Assembly: GCF_017744445.1 (NCBI RefSeq)
Contig: NZ_JAGIBH010000169.1
Span: 62,001 to 126,000 of the forward strand
DNA: 64,000 nucleotides
From: Caulobacter sp.
Lineage (GTDB): Bacteria > Pseudomonadota > Alphaproteobacteria > Caulobacterales > Caulobacteraceae
Reading direction: 5' to 3'
Below, one piece after another: positions 45,022-54,154 of this stretch. The notes under the pieces are model-generated. The model did no database searches. It was not told the DNA's origin and saw only the letters and a program-made list of their open reading frames with translations. Every line of letters starts with the position of its first letter. Within the stretch, counting starts at the first letter, position 1. A program made the translations under genes and the position numbers.

Positions 45022-45513
45022 TTAGTCTTCGGCTTCCGGCTCGTACGGATCATCCCCGCGATCGCGCATCAAATCCGTCGCCGTGAAATCCAGAGCGTCC
45101 TCGGCGTCGTCGAAGCACAGCTCCGAGACCGTCTGGTCGCGCACCGAGACGCCCGCCTTGTGGGTGCTGTCCGGGTCGCCGGTGACCAGCGGGTGCCACT
45201 GCGGCAGGTCCTTGCCCTCGTGCAGCCGGCGATAGGCGCAGGAGGGGGGCATCCACTCCAGGTCCTCGATATTGTGCGGCGTCAGCTTGATGCAGTCCGG
45301 CACCGTCTTCTTGCGGTTCGGATAGTCCTTGCACTGGCAGCGATGTTCGTCGAACAGCTGGCAGTGCACGCGGGTAGGGACGATTTCACCGGTATCTTCG
45401 TCTTCGAAGCGAACGAGGCAGCAAAGTCCGCAGCCGTCGCATAGACTTTCCCACTCGGGGACGGTCATTTCGACGAGCGTCTTCGTCTGCCAGAAATATT
45501 TGTGTGGCGTCAT
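45022..45513 (-). CDS. ycgN: YcgN-family cysteine cluster protein
   Basis: 163-residue member of the YcgN/UPF0260 family with eight or more cysteines, CDGCGLCC near residues 25-32 and HCQLFDEHRCQCKDYPNR, likely binding zinc or an iron-sulfur cluster. Function unknown. It is divergent from pbpC, with the reading frames nearly touching. Confidence 0.88.
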   Translation of the reverse strand: MTPHKYFWQTKTLVEMTVPEWESLCDGCGLCCLVRFEDEDTGEIVPTRVHCQLFDEHRCQCKDYPNRKKTVPDCIKLTPHNIEDLEWMPPSCAYRRLHEGKDLPQWHPLVTGDPDSTHKAGVSVRDQTVSELCFDDAEDALDFTATDLMRDRGDDPYEPEAED

Positions 45514-45567
45514 GGCGCCGTCCTAAACCCGATTGACCCGGCGACCAAACAGAGCCTGACGCAGACC

Positions 45568-47787
45568 GTGAACGACTGGACGCTGCCGCCTTACAAGTTC
45601 GACGACAAGGATCCGTCCAAGCGTGGGCAGGGACAGGGCCCCGGCGCGCCTGCGCAGCCCCATGATCCGTGGGCTTCCGAGCCGCCGCTGCGCGATCCGT
45701 TCAAGTTTTCGGATAGCGCCCCGCCACCTCAATCGCCTCCGCCCCCTCCCCCGCCCGAGGAGCCGTTCCGCGCGGATTTGAAGCACCACGCCGCCAGGAA
45801 GAAGGCTCGCAAGTGGGGCTGGATCTGGGGCGTGCTGCTGGTCTCGTTCCTGGTCGGCGTGCTCGCCGTCGGCGGCGGTGCGGCCTATGTCTGGTTCAAG
45901 TATCTCAAGGACACCCCGCCGCTGCCCTCGCGCTCGGCGCTGTTCGCGGTCAACCGCGCGCCCGGCATCCGCTTCGAGGATCGCAACGGCCAGGTCATCG
46001 CCACGCGCGGCCCGCGCTATGGCCAGCGCATCACCATCGGCTCGGTGCCCAACTACGTGCCCATGGCCTTCCTGGCGGCCGAGGACCGGCGCTTCTACAA
46101 GCACGGCGCCATCGACGTCCAAGGCATCGGCCGGGCCGCCTGGATCAACTGGCGCGCCGGCAAGACCCGCCAGGGCGCCTCGACCCTGACCCAGCAGCTG
46201 GCCAAGGGCCTGTTCCTCACGCCTGACCGGGTGGTCAAGCGCAAGCTGCAGGAGATGCTGCTGGCCTGGAAGCTGGAGCAGGTCCTCACCAAGGACGAGA
46301 TCCTCGAGCTCTACCTGAACCGCATCTATTTCGGGGCCGGCACCTATGGCGTCGACGGCGCGGCCCAGACCTATTTCGGCAAGCCCGCCAGCCAGCTGAC
46401 CCTGTCGGAATCGGCCCTGCTGGCCAGCCTGCCCAAGGCCCCCTCGCGTCTGGCCCTGACCAACGACATGGAGCGCGCCCTGGCCCGCTCGCGCCTGATC
46501 CTGGCCAATATGCGCAAGGAAGGCTGGATCACCGCCGAGCAGGAAAGCCGCGCGCTGGACGACACCCCGCGCTTGTCGCCGATGGCCCTGCAGGACGAGG
46601 GCGACTACGGCTGGGTGCTGGACTACGCCACCACCGAAGCGGTGAAGATCGCCGGCCAGAACGCGCCCGATCTTGTTGTGCGCCTGACCATCGATCCGCT
46701 GCTGCAACGCGACGGCGCCGAGGTCGTGCGCCAGACCATGGCCACCGAGACCACCCGCTCGGGCGCGTCCCAGGCGGCCCTGCTGTCGCTGTCGGCCGAC
46801 GGGGCTATCCGCGCCATGGTCGGCGGCACGGGCTATGGCGAGAGCCCCTTCAACCGCGCCGTCCAGGCCCGCCGCCAGCCAGGCTCGACCTTCAAGCCGT
46901 TCATCTACGCCGCCGCCGTCGAGAAGGGCGTGCTGCCCACCGACATCCGCGTCGACGAGCCCGTGAAGTTCGGCGACTGGAGCCCGGAGAACTACAGCGG
47001 CGGCTATCGCGGCCCGATGACTGTCGAGCAGGCCCTGATCACCTCGACCAACACCGTGGCCGTGAAGCTGGGCAAGGAAGCCGGCGGCGCGGCGATCGGC
47101 GATCTGGTGCGCCGCTTCGGCATCACCACCCTGCCGCCCGTGCCGGATCTGTCGGTGTCGCTGGGCTCGTACGAGGTGAACCTGCTGCAGCTGACGTCGG
47201 GCTTCCAGGTCTTCCAGCAGGGCGGCGTGCGGCTGGAGCCCTACGTCATCGAGTCGATCGTGACCCAGGACGGCCGCGGCGTCTTTCAGCACGCCCCGCC
47301 GGCCGCCGAGCGCCGCGTCTACGACATCGGCCACGCCAGCATCATGGTGAAGATGATGAAGAAGGTGGTCTCGGAAGGCACGGCCAAGCGCGCCGCCTTC
47401 GGCCGCCCGGCCGCGGGCAAGACCGGCACCAGCCAGAACTGGCGCGACGCCTGGTTCGTGGGCTTCACGCCCGACTACGTCACCGGCGTGTGGGTCGGCA
47501 ACGACGACGAGAAGCCGATGAACAAGGTGGTCGGCGGCGACATCCCGGCCAGCATCTGGCGGCGCTTCATGATGACCGCCCACCAGACCCTGGCCGTCCG
47601 CGACTTCGCCTGGCTGCTGCCCGACCCGGCCCCGCAGACCGAACCCGACCCGCGCAACGGTTACTATGAAACCCTGTCGGCTGAGTTCGCCCGCGCGGCC
47701 TCGGAACTGGACGCGGCGGCCAAGGCGGCTGAAACCCTGGCGCCAAGCACACCGGGACAGCCGCCGCCGGATCAGCTGCCTTACTAG
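45568..47787 (+). CDS. pbpC: Bifunctional PBP1A-type peptidoglycan synthase PbpC
   Basis: 739 residues from the GTG that gives the N-terminus VNDWTLPPYKFDDK, the short conserved peptide by which Caulobacter PbpC is thought to bind bactofilin at the stalked pole. A Pro-rich cytoplasmic tail, one transmembrane helix (about 84-110), a GT51 glycosyltransferase (EDRRFYKHGAIDVQG, QGASTLTQQLAKGLF) and a transpeptidase domain (RRQPGSTFKPFIYAA with the catalytic Ser, STNTVAVKLG, AGKTGTSQNWRDAWF) follow. Longer starts exist but would mask that peptide. It ends facing the GH92 gene across a REP pair. Confidence 0.88.
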   Translation: MNDWTLPPYKFDDKDPSKRGQGQGPGAPAQPHDPWASEPPLRDPFKFSDSAPPPQSPPPPPPPEEPFRADLKHHAARKKARKWGWIWGVLLVSFLVGVLAVGGGAAYVWFKYLKDTPPLPSRSALFAVNRAPGIRFEDRNGQVIATRGPRYGQRITIGSVPNYVPMAFLAAEDRRFYKHGAIDVQGIGRAAWINWRAGKTRQGASTLTQQLAKGLFLTPDRVVKRKLQEMLLAWKLEQVLTKDEILELYLNRIYFGAGTYGVDGAAQTYFGKPASQLTLSESALLASLPKAPSRLALTNDMERALARSRLILANMRKEGWITAEQESRALDDTPRLSPMALQDEGDYGWVLDYATTEAVKIAGQNAPDLVVRLTIDPLLQRDGAEVVRQTMATETTRSGASQAALLSLSADGAIRAMVGGTGYGESPFNRAVQARRQPGSTFKPFIYAAAVEKGVLPTDIRVDEPVKFGDWSPENYSGGYRGPMTVEQALITSTNTVAVKLGKEAGGAAIGDLVRRFGITTLPPVPDLSVSLGSYEVNLLQLTSGFQVFQQGGVRLEPYVIESIVTQDGRGVFQHAPPAAERRVYDIGHASIMVKMMKKVVSEGTAKRAAFGRPAAGKTGTSQNWRDAWFVGFTPDYVTGVWVGNDDEKPMNKVVGGDIPASIWRRFMMTAHQTLAVRDFAWLLPDPAPQTEPDPRNGYYETLSAEFARAASELDAAAKAAETLAPSTPGQPPPDQLPY

Positions 47788-47796
47788 CTACAAAAC

Positions 47797-47929
47797 TCCG
47801 ATCTCCCCGGCGAAAGCCGGGGCCCAGATCGAGCCCACGAGCCGTCGCTATCCAGGCTGCGGTCAGGGGCGCGAACAGCCAAACCGCTCAGGCTGAATCT
47901 GGGTCCCGGCTTTCGCCGGGAAGTCGGAT
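47797..47929. repeat. Inverted REP pair between convergent pbpC and GH92 genes
   Basis: Palindromes CCCCGGCGAAAGCCGGGG and CCCGGCTTTCGCCGGG, head to head about 80 nt apart, spanning the gap between the two gene ends. Confidence 0.85.
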
Positions 47930-47937
47930 GCTGGGAA

Positions 47938-50265
47938 CTACCTGTAAGCCGTCATCGACGTCGGCCGGTCCGCGACCTTCGTCGCCCAGGTCTTGTTGGG
48001 CGTCGCGCTCATCGTGAAGACCAGTTCGCCGCCGGCGATGATCTCCTCGTGGCGCAGGAAGGCGCGGGTCAGGGGTTTGCCGTTCAGGGTGACCTTGCCT
48101 ACGTAGGGCTTGGCGTCGGGCATCCCCTCGGCGCGCACCGTGAAGCGCTTGCCGTTCGGCAGGTTCAGCGCCGCCTTGTCCACAAATGGCCGACCAATCG
48201 CGTACTCGTTCGAGGCCGGGGTCACGGGATAGAAGCCCAGGCTGGTGAACATCAGCCAGGCCGACATCTGGCCCAGGTCGTCATTGCCCGACAGGCCGTC
48301 CGGGGTGGGCTTGTACTGGCTCTTGATGATCTGGGTCAGCCGGCCCTGCGTCCGCCACGGGGCGCCGGCGTAGTCGTACATATAGGCCACGTGGTGGCTG
48401 GGCTCGTTGCCGTGGATGTACTGGCCGATCAGGCCGGCGATGTCCTCAGCGTGGCTGTAGTCGATCTTGGAATTGTCGAAGTCGAACATGGCGTCCAGCT
48501 TCTTGACCGTCGCCGCGTCGCCGCCTAGGGCCGCGACCACCCCGCCCAGGTCCTGCGGCGCGAACCACGAATATTGCCAGGCGTTGCCCTCGGTATAGTC
48601 CGAGCCGTAATTGATGGCGGTCGGGTTGAACGGCTCGCGATAGGTCCCGTCGCTCTTGCGGGCCCGCAGGAAGCCGGTCTTCAGGTCGAAGCTGTTACGC
48701 CAATAGCCGGCGCGCTTCTCGAAGGTCTTGGCGATCGTGTCATTGTCCAGTGCGCGGGCCATGCGGGCGATGGTCCAGTCGTCGTAGGCGTATTCGACCG
48801 TCTTGGACGCCGCCTCCGGCTCCTTGTCGATCGGGACGTAGCCCAGCGTCATGTAATCGCCCAGGCCGCCATAGGGGGCATAGGTCGCGCTCTTGACCAT
48901 GGCGTCCAGGGCCGCCTTGCCATCATAGCCGCGGATGCCCTTCATCCAGGCGTCGGCGATCACCGGCACGGCGTGGTAGCCGATCATCGTCCAGGTCTCC
49001 TGGCCGTGGAACTGCCAGACCGGCAGGATGCCGTACGGGCTCTGGCGCTGCGAGGCGATCAGCGAGTTGACCACGTCGTTGGTGTAGTCGGCCGGCTGCA
49101 CCAGGGTCAGCAGCGGATGCTCGGCCCGGAAGGTGTCCCACAGTGAGAAGGTCGAGTGGAAGGTGAACTTCCGCCCGTCCAGCTGACCCTCGTGCACCTG
49201 GTCGTCGGGACCTCGGTAGCGGCCGTCGGCGTCGGCGAAGACGCTGGGGGCCAGGAGGGTGTGATAGAGCGCCGTGTAGAGCGTCTTCTTCATCGGGGCC
49301 GGGGCCTGGATGTCGACCGCCCCCAGGGCCTTCTCCCAGGCCGCCTTGGCCCGTCCGCGCTGGGCGTCGAAATCGAAGCCCGGCTCGTCGCTGGCCAGGT
49401 TGGCGATCGCGCCGTCCTCGCTGACCGACGACAGCGCCACCTTCACGGTCAGCGGCCCGTCGATCTGGCCGAAGTCGAAGACCCCGACCAGCGCCCGCCC
49501 TTGAATCTGAGCCCGGTCATTGGGCGTGCGGCCCGGCTGGGCGAAGCCCTTGTAGGGGATATCGGCCTCGGTGTTGTTGAACGACTGCCCCACCAGCGGA
49601 CGGTCGAACTTGATGGCGAAGAACAGCTTGCGCCCCGGCGCCCAGCCGCGCGTCTCGCGATAGCCGGTGACCACACCCTCCGGCGATACACGGAGACGCG
49701 ACCACAGCACCTTGCCCGGATAGTTGTAGATCGAGCTGCGCAGGTCGATCAGCACCTGGGCGCGGTCGCCCTTCTGGAAGGTGTAGCGGTGCAGGCCGGT
49801 GCGCAGACCCGCCGTCAACTCGGCCCGCACGTGGCTGTCGTCCAGGGTGACGGCGTAGTAGCCCGGCTGGGCGACCTCGCTGGCGTGGCTGTAGCGCGAG
49901 CGATAGCCCGAGCCCGGCTTGTCGATCTGGCCCGGCTCCAGCTTGGCCTCTCCCGAGACCGGGGTCAGCAGGATGTCGCCGAGGTCGGAGTGCCCCGCGC
50001 CCGAGAAATGAGTGTGCGAGAAGCCCAGGATGGTCGGGTCGCCGAAGCGGTAGCCGGCCGCGCGCGCATAGCTCTGCTTGAACGGCAGGATGTCGGTGTC
50101 GGGGCTCAGTTGCACCATGCCGAAGGGCACGACCGCGCCGGGGAAGGTATGGCCATCGCCACCCGTGCCGATGAAGGGATCGACGGACTCGTACGCCGTC
50201 TGGGCCAGGACGGGGCTCGCCGCCAGGATGGACAGGCTGGCGAGCAGGGCGAGGCGCAGACGCAT
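47938..50265 (-). CDS. GH92 family alpha-mannosidase
   Basis: 775-residue exported glycoside hydrolase (signal 1-21, VLAQ). GH92 signatures: VDPFIGTGGDGHTFPGAVVP, GFSHTHFSGAGHSDLGDILL, DTFRAEHPLLTLVQP, EGNAWQYSWFAPQDLGG and NDDLGQMSAWLMFTSLGFYP. Calcium-dependent alpha-1,2-type mannosidases of this family release mannose from glycans. Start after GGAG. It stands alone; no mannose transport genes are adjacent. Confidence 0.93.
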   Translation of the reverse strand: MRLRLALLASLSILAASPVLAQTAYESVDPFIGTGGDGHTFPGAVVPFGMVQLSPDTDILPFKQSYARAAGYRFGDPTILGFSHTHFSGAGHSDLGDILLTPVSGEAKLEPGQIDKPGSGYRSRYSHASEVAQPGYYAVTLDDSHVRAELTAGLRTGLHRYTFQKGDRAQVLIDLRSSIYNYPGKVLWSRLRVSPEGVVTGYRETRGWAPGRKLFFAIKFDRPLVGQSFNNTEADIPYKGFAQPGRTPNDRAQIQGRALVGVFDFGQIDGPLTVKVALSSVSEDGAIANLASDEPGFDFDAQRGRAKAAWEKALGAVDIQAPAPMKKTLYTALYHTLLAPSVFADADGRYRGPDDQVHEGQLDGRKFTFHSTFSLWDTFRAEHPLLTLVQPADYTNDVVNSLIASQRQSPYGILPVWQFHGQETWTMIGYHAVPVIADAWMKGIRGYDGKAALDAMVKSATYAPYGGLGDYMTLGYVPIDKEPEAASKTVEYAYDDWTIARMARALDNDTIAKTFEKRAGYWRNSFDLKTGFLRARKSDGTYREPFNPTAINYGSDYTEGNAWQYSWFAPQDLGGVVAALGGDAATVKKLDAMFDFDNSKIDYSHAEDIAGLIGQYIHGNEPSHHVAYMYDYAGAPWRTQGRLTQIIKSQYKPTPDGLSGNDDLGQMSAWLMFTSLGFYPVTPASNEYAIGRPFVDKAALNLPNGKRFTVRAEGMPDAKPYVGKVTLNGKPLTRAFLRHEEIIAGGELVFTMSATPNKTWATKVADRPTSMTAYR

Positions 50266-50306
50266 AGGGGAAACTCCGCAACTAGAGCGAAGCGGCACCC
50301 TATCGG

Positions 50307-51017
50307 CTAGCCGGCGCCTTTCAAGGCGTGGTCGACGGCGGCCATGGCATGCAGAGTCGTGGTGTCGAACACCGGGACCGGGCTGTCCTCCTGGCCGATC
50401 AGCAGCATGATCTCGGTGCAGCCCAGGATCACCGCCTGCGCGCCGCGCTCGACCAGCCGCTGGATCACGGCCTTGTAGACCTCACGCGAGGCGTCCAGCA
50501 CACGGCCGGCGACCAGTTCCTCGTAGATGATCCGATGCACGGCGGCGCGGTCGTCGGCGTCGGGGGTCAGCACGGTCAGGCCGTGCTTCTTCTCCAGTCG
50601 GCCGCGATAGAAGTCGTGCTCCATGGTGAAGGCCGTGCCCAAGAGGCCCACAGTCGTCACGCCGGCGGTCTTGATCGCCGCGCCGGTCGGGTCGGCGATG
50701 TGCAGCAACGGGATCTGCACCGCCGCTTCGATCTCGTCGGCCTCGCGGTGCATGGTGTTGGTGCACAGGACCAGGAAGTCGGCCCCGCCGGCCTCCAGCG
50801 CCCGCGCCGCGTCGGCGAGGCGTCGCGACAGCTCGGGCCAGCGGCCGGCATGCTGCAGATGCTCGATCTCGGCGAAGTCGAACGACCACATCAGGGTCCG
50901 CGCCGAGGCTACGCCGCCCAGCCGCTCGCGCACCGCCTCATTGATCAGCCGATAGTACTGGGCCGAGCTTTCCCAGCTCATGCCGCCGATCAATCCGATG
51001 AGCTGCTGCTCGGCCAT
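50307..51017 (-). CDS. Aspartate/glutamate racemase family protein
   Basis: 236-residue two-domain racemase. The pair of catalytic cysteines lies in LVLCTNTMHREADEI and VILGCTEIMLLIG, and the N-terminus reads IGLIGGMSWESSAQYYRLIN. PLP-independent; substrate could be aspartate or glutamate for peptidoglycan or D-amino-acid metabolism. Separate from the mannosidase and ABC genes by short gaps on the same strand. Confidence 0.92.
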   Translation of the reverse strand: MAEQQLIGLIGGMSWESSAQYYRLINEAVRERLGGVASARTLMWSFDFAEIEHLQHAGRWPELSRRLADAARALEAGGADFLVLCTNTMHREADEIEAAVQIPLLHIADPTGAAIKTAGVTTVGLLGTAFTMEHDFYRGRLEKKHGLTVLTPDADDRAAVHRIIYEELVAGRVLDASREVYKAVIQRLVERGAQAVILGCTEIMLLIGQEDSPVPVFDTTTLHAMAAVDHALKGAG

Positions 51018-51066
51018 GGGCGTCCCCTGTTCGTCAGGAGATGGTCCTAGAGAGCCCGGCGCGGCG

Positions 51067-51792
51067 TTACAACACCTCGCGGCGCGCCAGGTGGGCGATG
51101 GCGGCCGCCAGGGCGAGCAGGCCCAGCCCGCCGCCCAAGGCCAAGGCGGTCTCGACCCGCCAGGCCTCCTTGGCCAGCATGTTGACCGGCATCTGCCAGG
51201 GGAAGAACACGCCCTCCTTGGCCGAGGTCGCCACGACCGAGAAGAAGGTGCCGCCGATGCCGACCGCCAGGGCCGGCACGAAGCTGGCGAAGCGCAGGGC
51301 GATCCACAGCTGGATGGCGATCACCAGCACGGCCGCCGCCAGCACCTTGGCGTTCAGCACGGCGAACCGCGTCAGGTCGGGCTCACCCACCGGCGCCACG
51401 GCGGGCTTTATCGCGCCGGCCAGGTGGATGGCGGCGAGGGTGAATACGAGGTTCAGCACGGTCATGATCGCCACGACCCCGACCACGCAGATCGCCTTGG
51501 CCGCATAGAGCCGCCAGCGCGGAACCGGCAGGGCGCGCAGGTGGTCCCAGGCGCGGGGTCCATGCTCCATGTGGGCGACCAGCGCGGTCAGGGCCGTCAC
51601 GCTCATCGGCAGCATGAAGTAGGCCCAGATGCCGGTCGAGGCCTGTAGCAGCATCTCCCAGGGCGGCGGCTTGCTCCCGCGCAGCAGGACGAAGAAGGCG
51701 AAGACCGCGATCAGGGTCGGCGCGGCCAGCGCCAGGACGGCGGCGAGCGAACGGTTCAGCTTGCGCAGTTCGACAGACAGGACGGCAAGCAT
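51067..51792 (-). CDS. ABC-2 type transporter permease
   Basis: 241-residue membrane protein with six predicted helices, an ABC-2 permease paired with the ATPase gene directly upstream, with which it shares one base. It resembles lantibiotic-immunity or bacitracin-type exporters. No substrate gene is adjacent. Confidence 0.85.
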   Translation of the reverse strand: MLAVLSVELRKLNRSLAAVLALAAPTLIAVFAFFVLLRGSKPPPWEMLLQASTGIWAYFMLPMSVTALTALVAHMEHGPRAWDHLRALPVPRWRLYAAKAICVVGVVAIMTVLNLVFTLAAIHLAGAIKPAVAPVGEPDLTRFAVLNAKVLAAAVLVIAIQLWIALRFASFVPALAVGIGGTFFSVVATSAKEGVFFPWQMPVNMLAKEAWRVETALALGGGLGLLALAAAIAHLARREVL

Positions 51793-52724
51793 CAGACGAC
51801 CTCGACTTGGCTTTGGGGAGCGGAAACCTGGCGATAGATGTCTTCCAGCGACCGATCACGCGGGCCGATGGCGAAGACCGGCAGGCCGGCCTGGACCAGG
51901 GCCTGGTTCAGCGCGGCGGTCGTCCGGTCGGCGTTCTCGCCCGGGCGTAGAGGAACCGCCAGCCCCGCCTCTGTCGCGACGGGTGACAGATCATGACCGA
52001 CCAGCAGCTGGGCCGCCTTGGCGTCGTCGCCGGTGCGCAGCAGGATCTGCGGCGCCAGGTCGGCCTTCAGCCGCGATAGCTCGCCCTCCAGCACCAGCCG
52101 GCCGTCGTTGACGACGCCGACATGGGTGGCGGTCTGCTCGATCTCGCCCAGCAGGTGGCTGGACAGCAGCACCGTGGCGCCGGTGCGCTCGGGCAGGCTT
52201 TTGAGGAAACGACGCATGTCGGCGATGCCGTCGGGGTCCAGGCCGTTGGTCGGCTCGTCCAGCACCAGCACCGGCGGCGCGCCCAGCATGGCCCGCGCCA
52301 GGCCCAGGCGCTGGCGCATGCCCAGCGAGTAGCCGGCCATCTTGCGGCCGGCGTCGGCCGTCATCTCGACCACCGCCAGCACGCGGTCGATCTCGCGGGC
52401 GGGCAAGCCCAGCAGAGTCGCGGTCAGGGCCAGGTTCTCGCGGCCCGTCAGGTTGCCGTAGAAGCCATGCGCCTCGAGCAGCGCCCCAATCTTGCGGGCC
52501 GCACCGATGCGGTCGCGGGCGACGTCCAGGCCGCAGACCCTGGCCACGCCGGCGCTCGGCCGGATCAGGCCCAGCACCATTTTCAGCGTCGTGGTCTTGC
52601 CCGCGCCGTTGCGGCCCAGGAAGCCGTACACGGCCCGCTCGGGCACGGTCATCGACACGGCGTCGACCGCCAGGCGGAGGCCGAAACGACGGGAAAGGCC
52701 TTCGGTCTCGATAGCGGCGGGCAT
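51792..52724 (-). CDS. ABC transporter ATP-binding protein
   Basis: 310 residues. Walker A LGRNGAGKTTTLKMVLG, signature YSLGMRQRLGLARAM, Walker B VLVLDEPTNGLDPDG and H-loop LLSSHLLGEIE. A C-terminal extension of about 90 residues is typical of ABC-2/bacitracin-type exporters. Forms one transporter with the permease gene that follows. Divergent from the second DUF2975/XRE cassette. Confidence 0.92.
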   Translation of the reverse strand: MPAAIETEGLSRRFGLRLAVDAVSMTVPERAVYGFLGRNGAGKTTTLKMVLGLIRPSAGVARVCGLDVARDRIGAARKIGALLEAHGFYGNLTGRENLALTATLLGLPAREIDRVLAVVEMTADAGRKMAGYSLGMRQRLGLARAMLGAPPVLVLDEPTNGLDPDGIADMRRFLKSLPERTGATVLLSSHLLGEIEQTATHVGVVNDGRLVLEGELSRLKADLAPQILLRTGDDAKAAQLLVGHDLSPVATEAGLAVPLRPGENADRTTAALNQALVQAGLPVFAIGPRDRSLEDIYRQVSAPQSQVEVV

Positions 52725-52744
52725 GGGCCGTCGCGCTCCATTCG

Positions 52745-52796
52745 TTTAAGTTAGATATAAAGTTGCGAAGCGATCGTCTTTAAGTCAAGATTAAAG
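52745..52796. promoter_or_regulatory. Direct repeats upstream of second DUF2975/XRE cassette
   Basis: TTTAAGTTAGATATAAAG (52745-52762) and TTTAAGTCAAGATTAAAG (52779-52796) match at 13 of 18 positions, 34 bp apart. They lie in an AT-rich divergent promoter and are candidate operator sites for the small XRE regulator. Confidence 0.5.
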
Positions 52797-52820
52797 ATGG
52801 GACAGGATCGGAGGGGCGCC

Positions 52821-53321
52821 GTGGGCACAAAGGACATCGAAAAATTCCGCCGCATGTGCCGCCAGTTCCGGGCGCTGGCCATGTTCATGGTGATTAGCGT
52901 CGGCCTGCTGCTGGCCTTCATGGTCTGGGTCGCGCCGCTGCTGCTGATGGCCTTGCACCGGCCCTCGCTGACGCCCAACCAGATGCTGGCCTTCACGATC
53001 CAGTACATCCCGGCCGCCTGCTACCTGTTCGGGGTGTGGTCGATCGGCCAGGCGCTGGGCGAGGTCGCCAAGGGCCGGCTGCTACAGGCCGCCCTGCCCT
53101 CGGCCCTGCGCCGCGTCGGCCTGGCCCTAGGGATCGGCGGCGTGGCCAATGTCTTCGTGGTCATCAACCTGATGCGGCTGGTCGGGGCTGACAAGCGCAG
53201 CTATCTGGACTTCGACGTGGCCGGCATGACGCTGGGCATGATCGGCGGCGCCCTGTTCCTGCTGGGTCGCGTGATGGACCAGGCCCTGGCGGCGCAGGCC
53301 GAACTCGACGAGATGATCTGA
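52821..53321 (+). CDS. DUF2975-type membrane protein paired with XRE regulator
   Basis: 166-residue membrane protein with four transmembrane helices (about 15-45, 58-82, 95-120 and 135-155). Start at GTG after GGAGGGG; an ATG 24 nt upstream lacks such a site. DUF2975 members are regularly followed by a small XRE gene, here overlapping by one base (TGATG). Unknown function; same order as the first cassette at 35941-36839. Confidence 0.85.
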   Translation: MGTKDIEKFRRMCRQFRALAMFMVISVGLLLAFMVWVAPLLLMALHRPSLTPNQMLAFTIQYIPAACYLFGVWSIGQALGEVAKGRLLQAALPSALRRVGLALGIGGVANVFVVINLMRLVGADKRSYLDFDVAGMTLGMIGGALFLLGRVMDQALAAQAELDEMI

Positions 53322-53560
53322 TGCCCGTTCGCGTCACCCTGGACGCCCTGATCGTCGCCAAGGGCCTCAAGGCTCGCGACCTGGCCCAGGAGGTCGGCCT
53401 CAGCGAGACCCAGCTGTCGCTGTTCCGCTCGGGCAAGGTGAAGGGCATCCGCTTCCGCACCCTGGCCCGCCTGTGCGCGGCCCTGGACTGCCGCCCTGGC
53501 GACCTGCTGGACTACGACTTCGACGCCGCCGACCTGGCCGCGCCGGACGAGGACGACTGA
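53321..53560 (+). CDS. Small XRE/YozG-like transcriptional regulator
   Basis: 79-residue helix-turn-helix protein, LIVAKGLKARDLAQEVGLSE, LSLFRSGKVKGIRFRTLARLC and DCRPGDLLDYD, nearly the same pattern as the regulator at 35941-36150. An acidic tail (APDEDD) overlaps the end of the convergent GNAT gene by about 49 nt. Likely autoregulator of the cassette. Confidence 0.9.
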   Translation: MPVRVTLDALIVAKGLKARDLAQEVGLSETQLSLFRSGKVKGIRFRTLARLCAALDCRPGDLLDYDFDAADLAAPDEDD

Positions 53561-54090
53561 GCCGCACGCCAATCGTCGGCGCTCTGCCCCCACATCTGGG
53601 TCGGTCCGGCCGCATCCATCGGCGGCGGCAGGCTGACCATCTCCAGCATCCGCGACCCGATCCGCTGCGCCACCGCCTGCGAGCCGACATTGTCGGGATG
53701 GATCATGTGGGCGACCGAAGGCCAGCCCAGTTCCTCGAACGCGAACCGTATCCCCGCGCTCGCCGCCTCGGTGGCGTAGCCCTTGCCCCAGGCCGAGCGG
53801 TGCAGCATCCAGCCCACCTCCCGCGCCGGCCAGCCCTCGGGCTCCCACGGACCTGAGCGTCCGACCCAGCGGCCGGTCTCTTTCTCGATGATGGAGAAGG
53901 TCCCAAAGCCCCGCAGCGGCCACATGCCCACCACCTGGGCCAGGGTGCGCCAGGCGATGCTGCGCGGCATGGCGCCGTTCAAATAGCGCATGCACTCGAC
54001 GTCGCCGTGGAACTCGGCCCAGCCGGCGTCGAAGTCCGCCTGCTGGGGCACACGCAGGATCAGGCGTTCGGTTTCGAGGATGGGAGACAT
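53512..54090 (-). CDS. GNAT family N-acetyltransferase (RimJ/RimL type)
   Basis: 192 residues, start at MSPILETERLILRV after GGAG. RimJ/RimL-like motifs: LETERLILRVPQ, VGWMLHRSAWGKGYATEAA and HPDNVGSQAVAQRIGSR. It may acetylate an amine or a protein N-terminus. Its last codons overlap the XRE gene in the opposite direction. Confidence 0.88.
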   Translation of the reverse strand: MSPILETERLILRVPQQADFDAGWAEFHGDVECMRYLNGAMPRSIAWRTLAQVVGMWPLRGFGTFSIIEKETGRWVGRSGPWEPEGWPAREVGWMLHRSAWGKGYATEAASAGIRFAFEELGWPSVAHMIHPDNVGSQAVAQRIGSRMLEMVSLPPPMDAAGPTQMWGQSADDWRAAQSSSSGAARSAASKS

Positions 54091-54154
54091 CGGCGGCTCC
54101 AAGGCGGAAAGCTCCACCTTAGGCTGCCGAGCGCCGGTGGCTAGTCCCGCCCTC

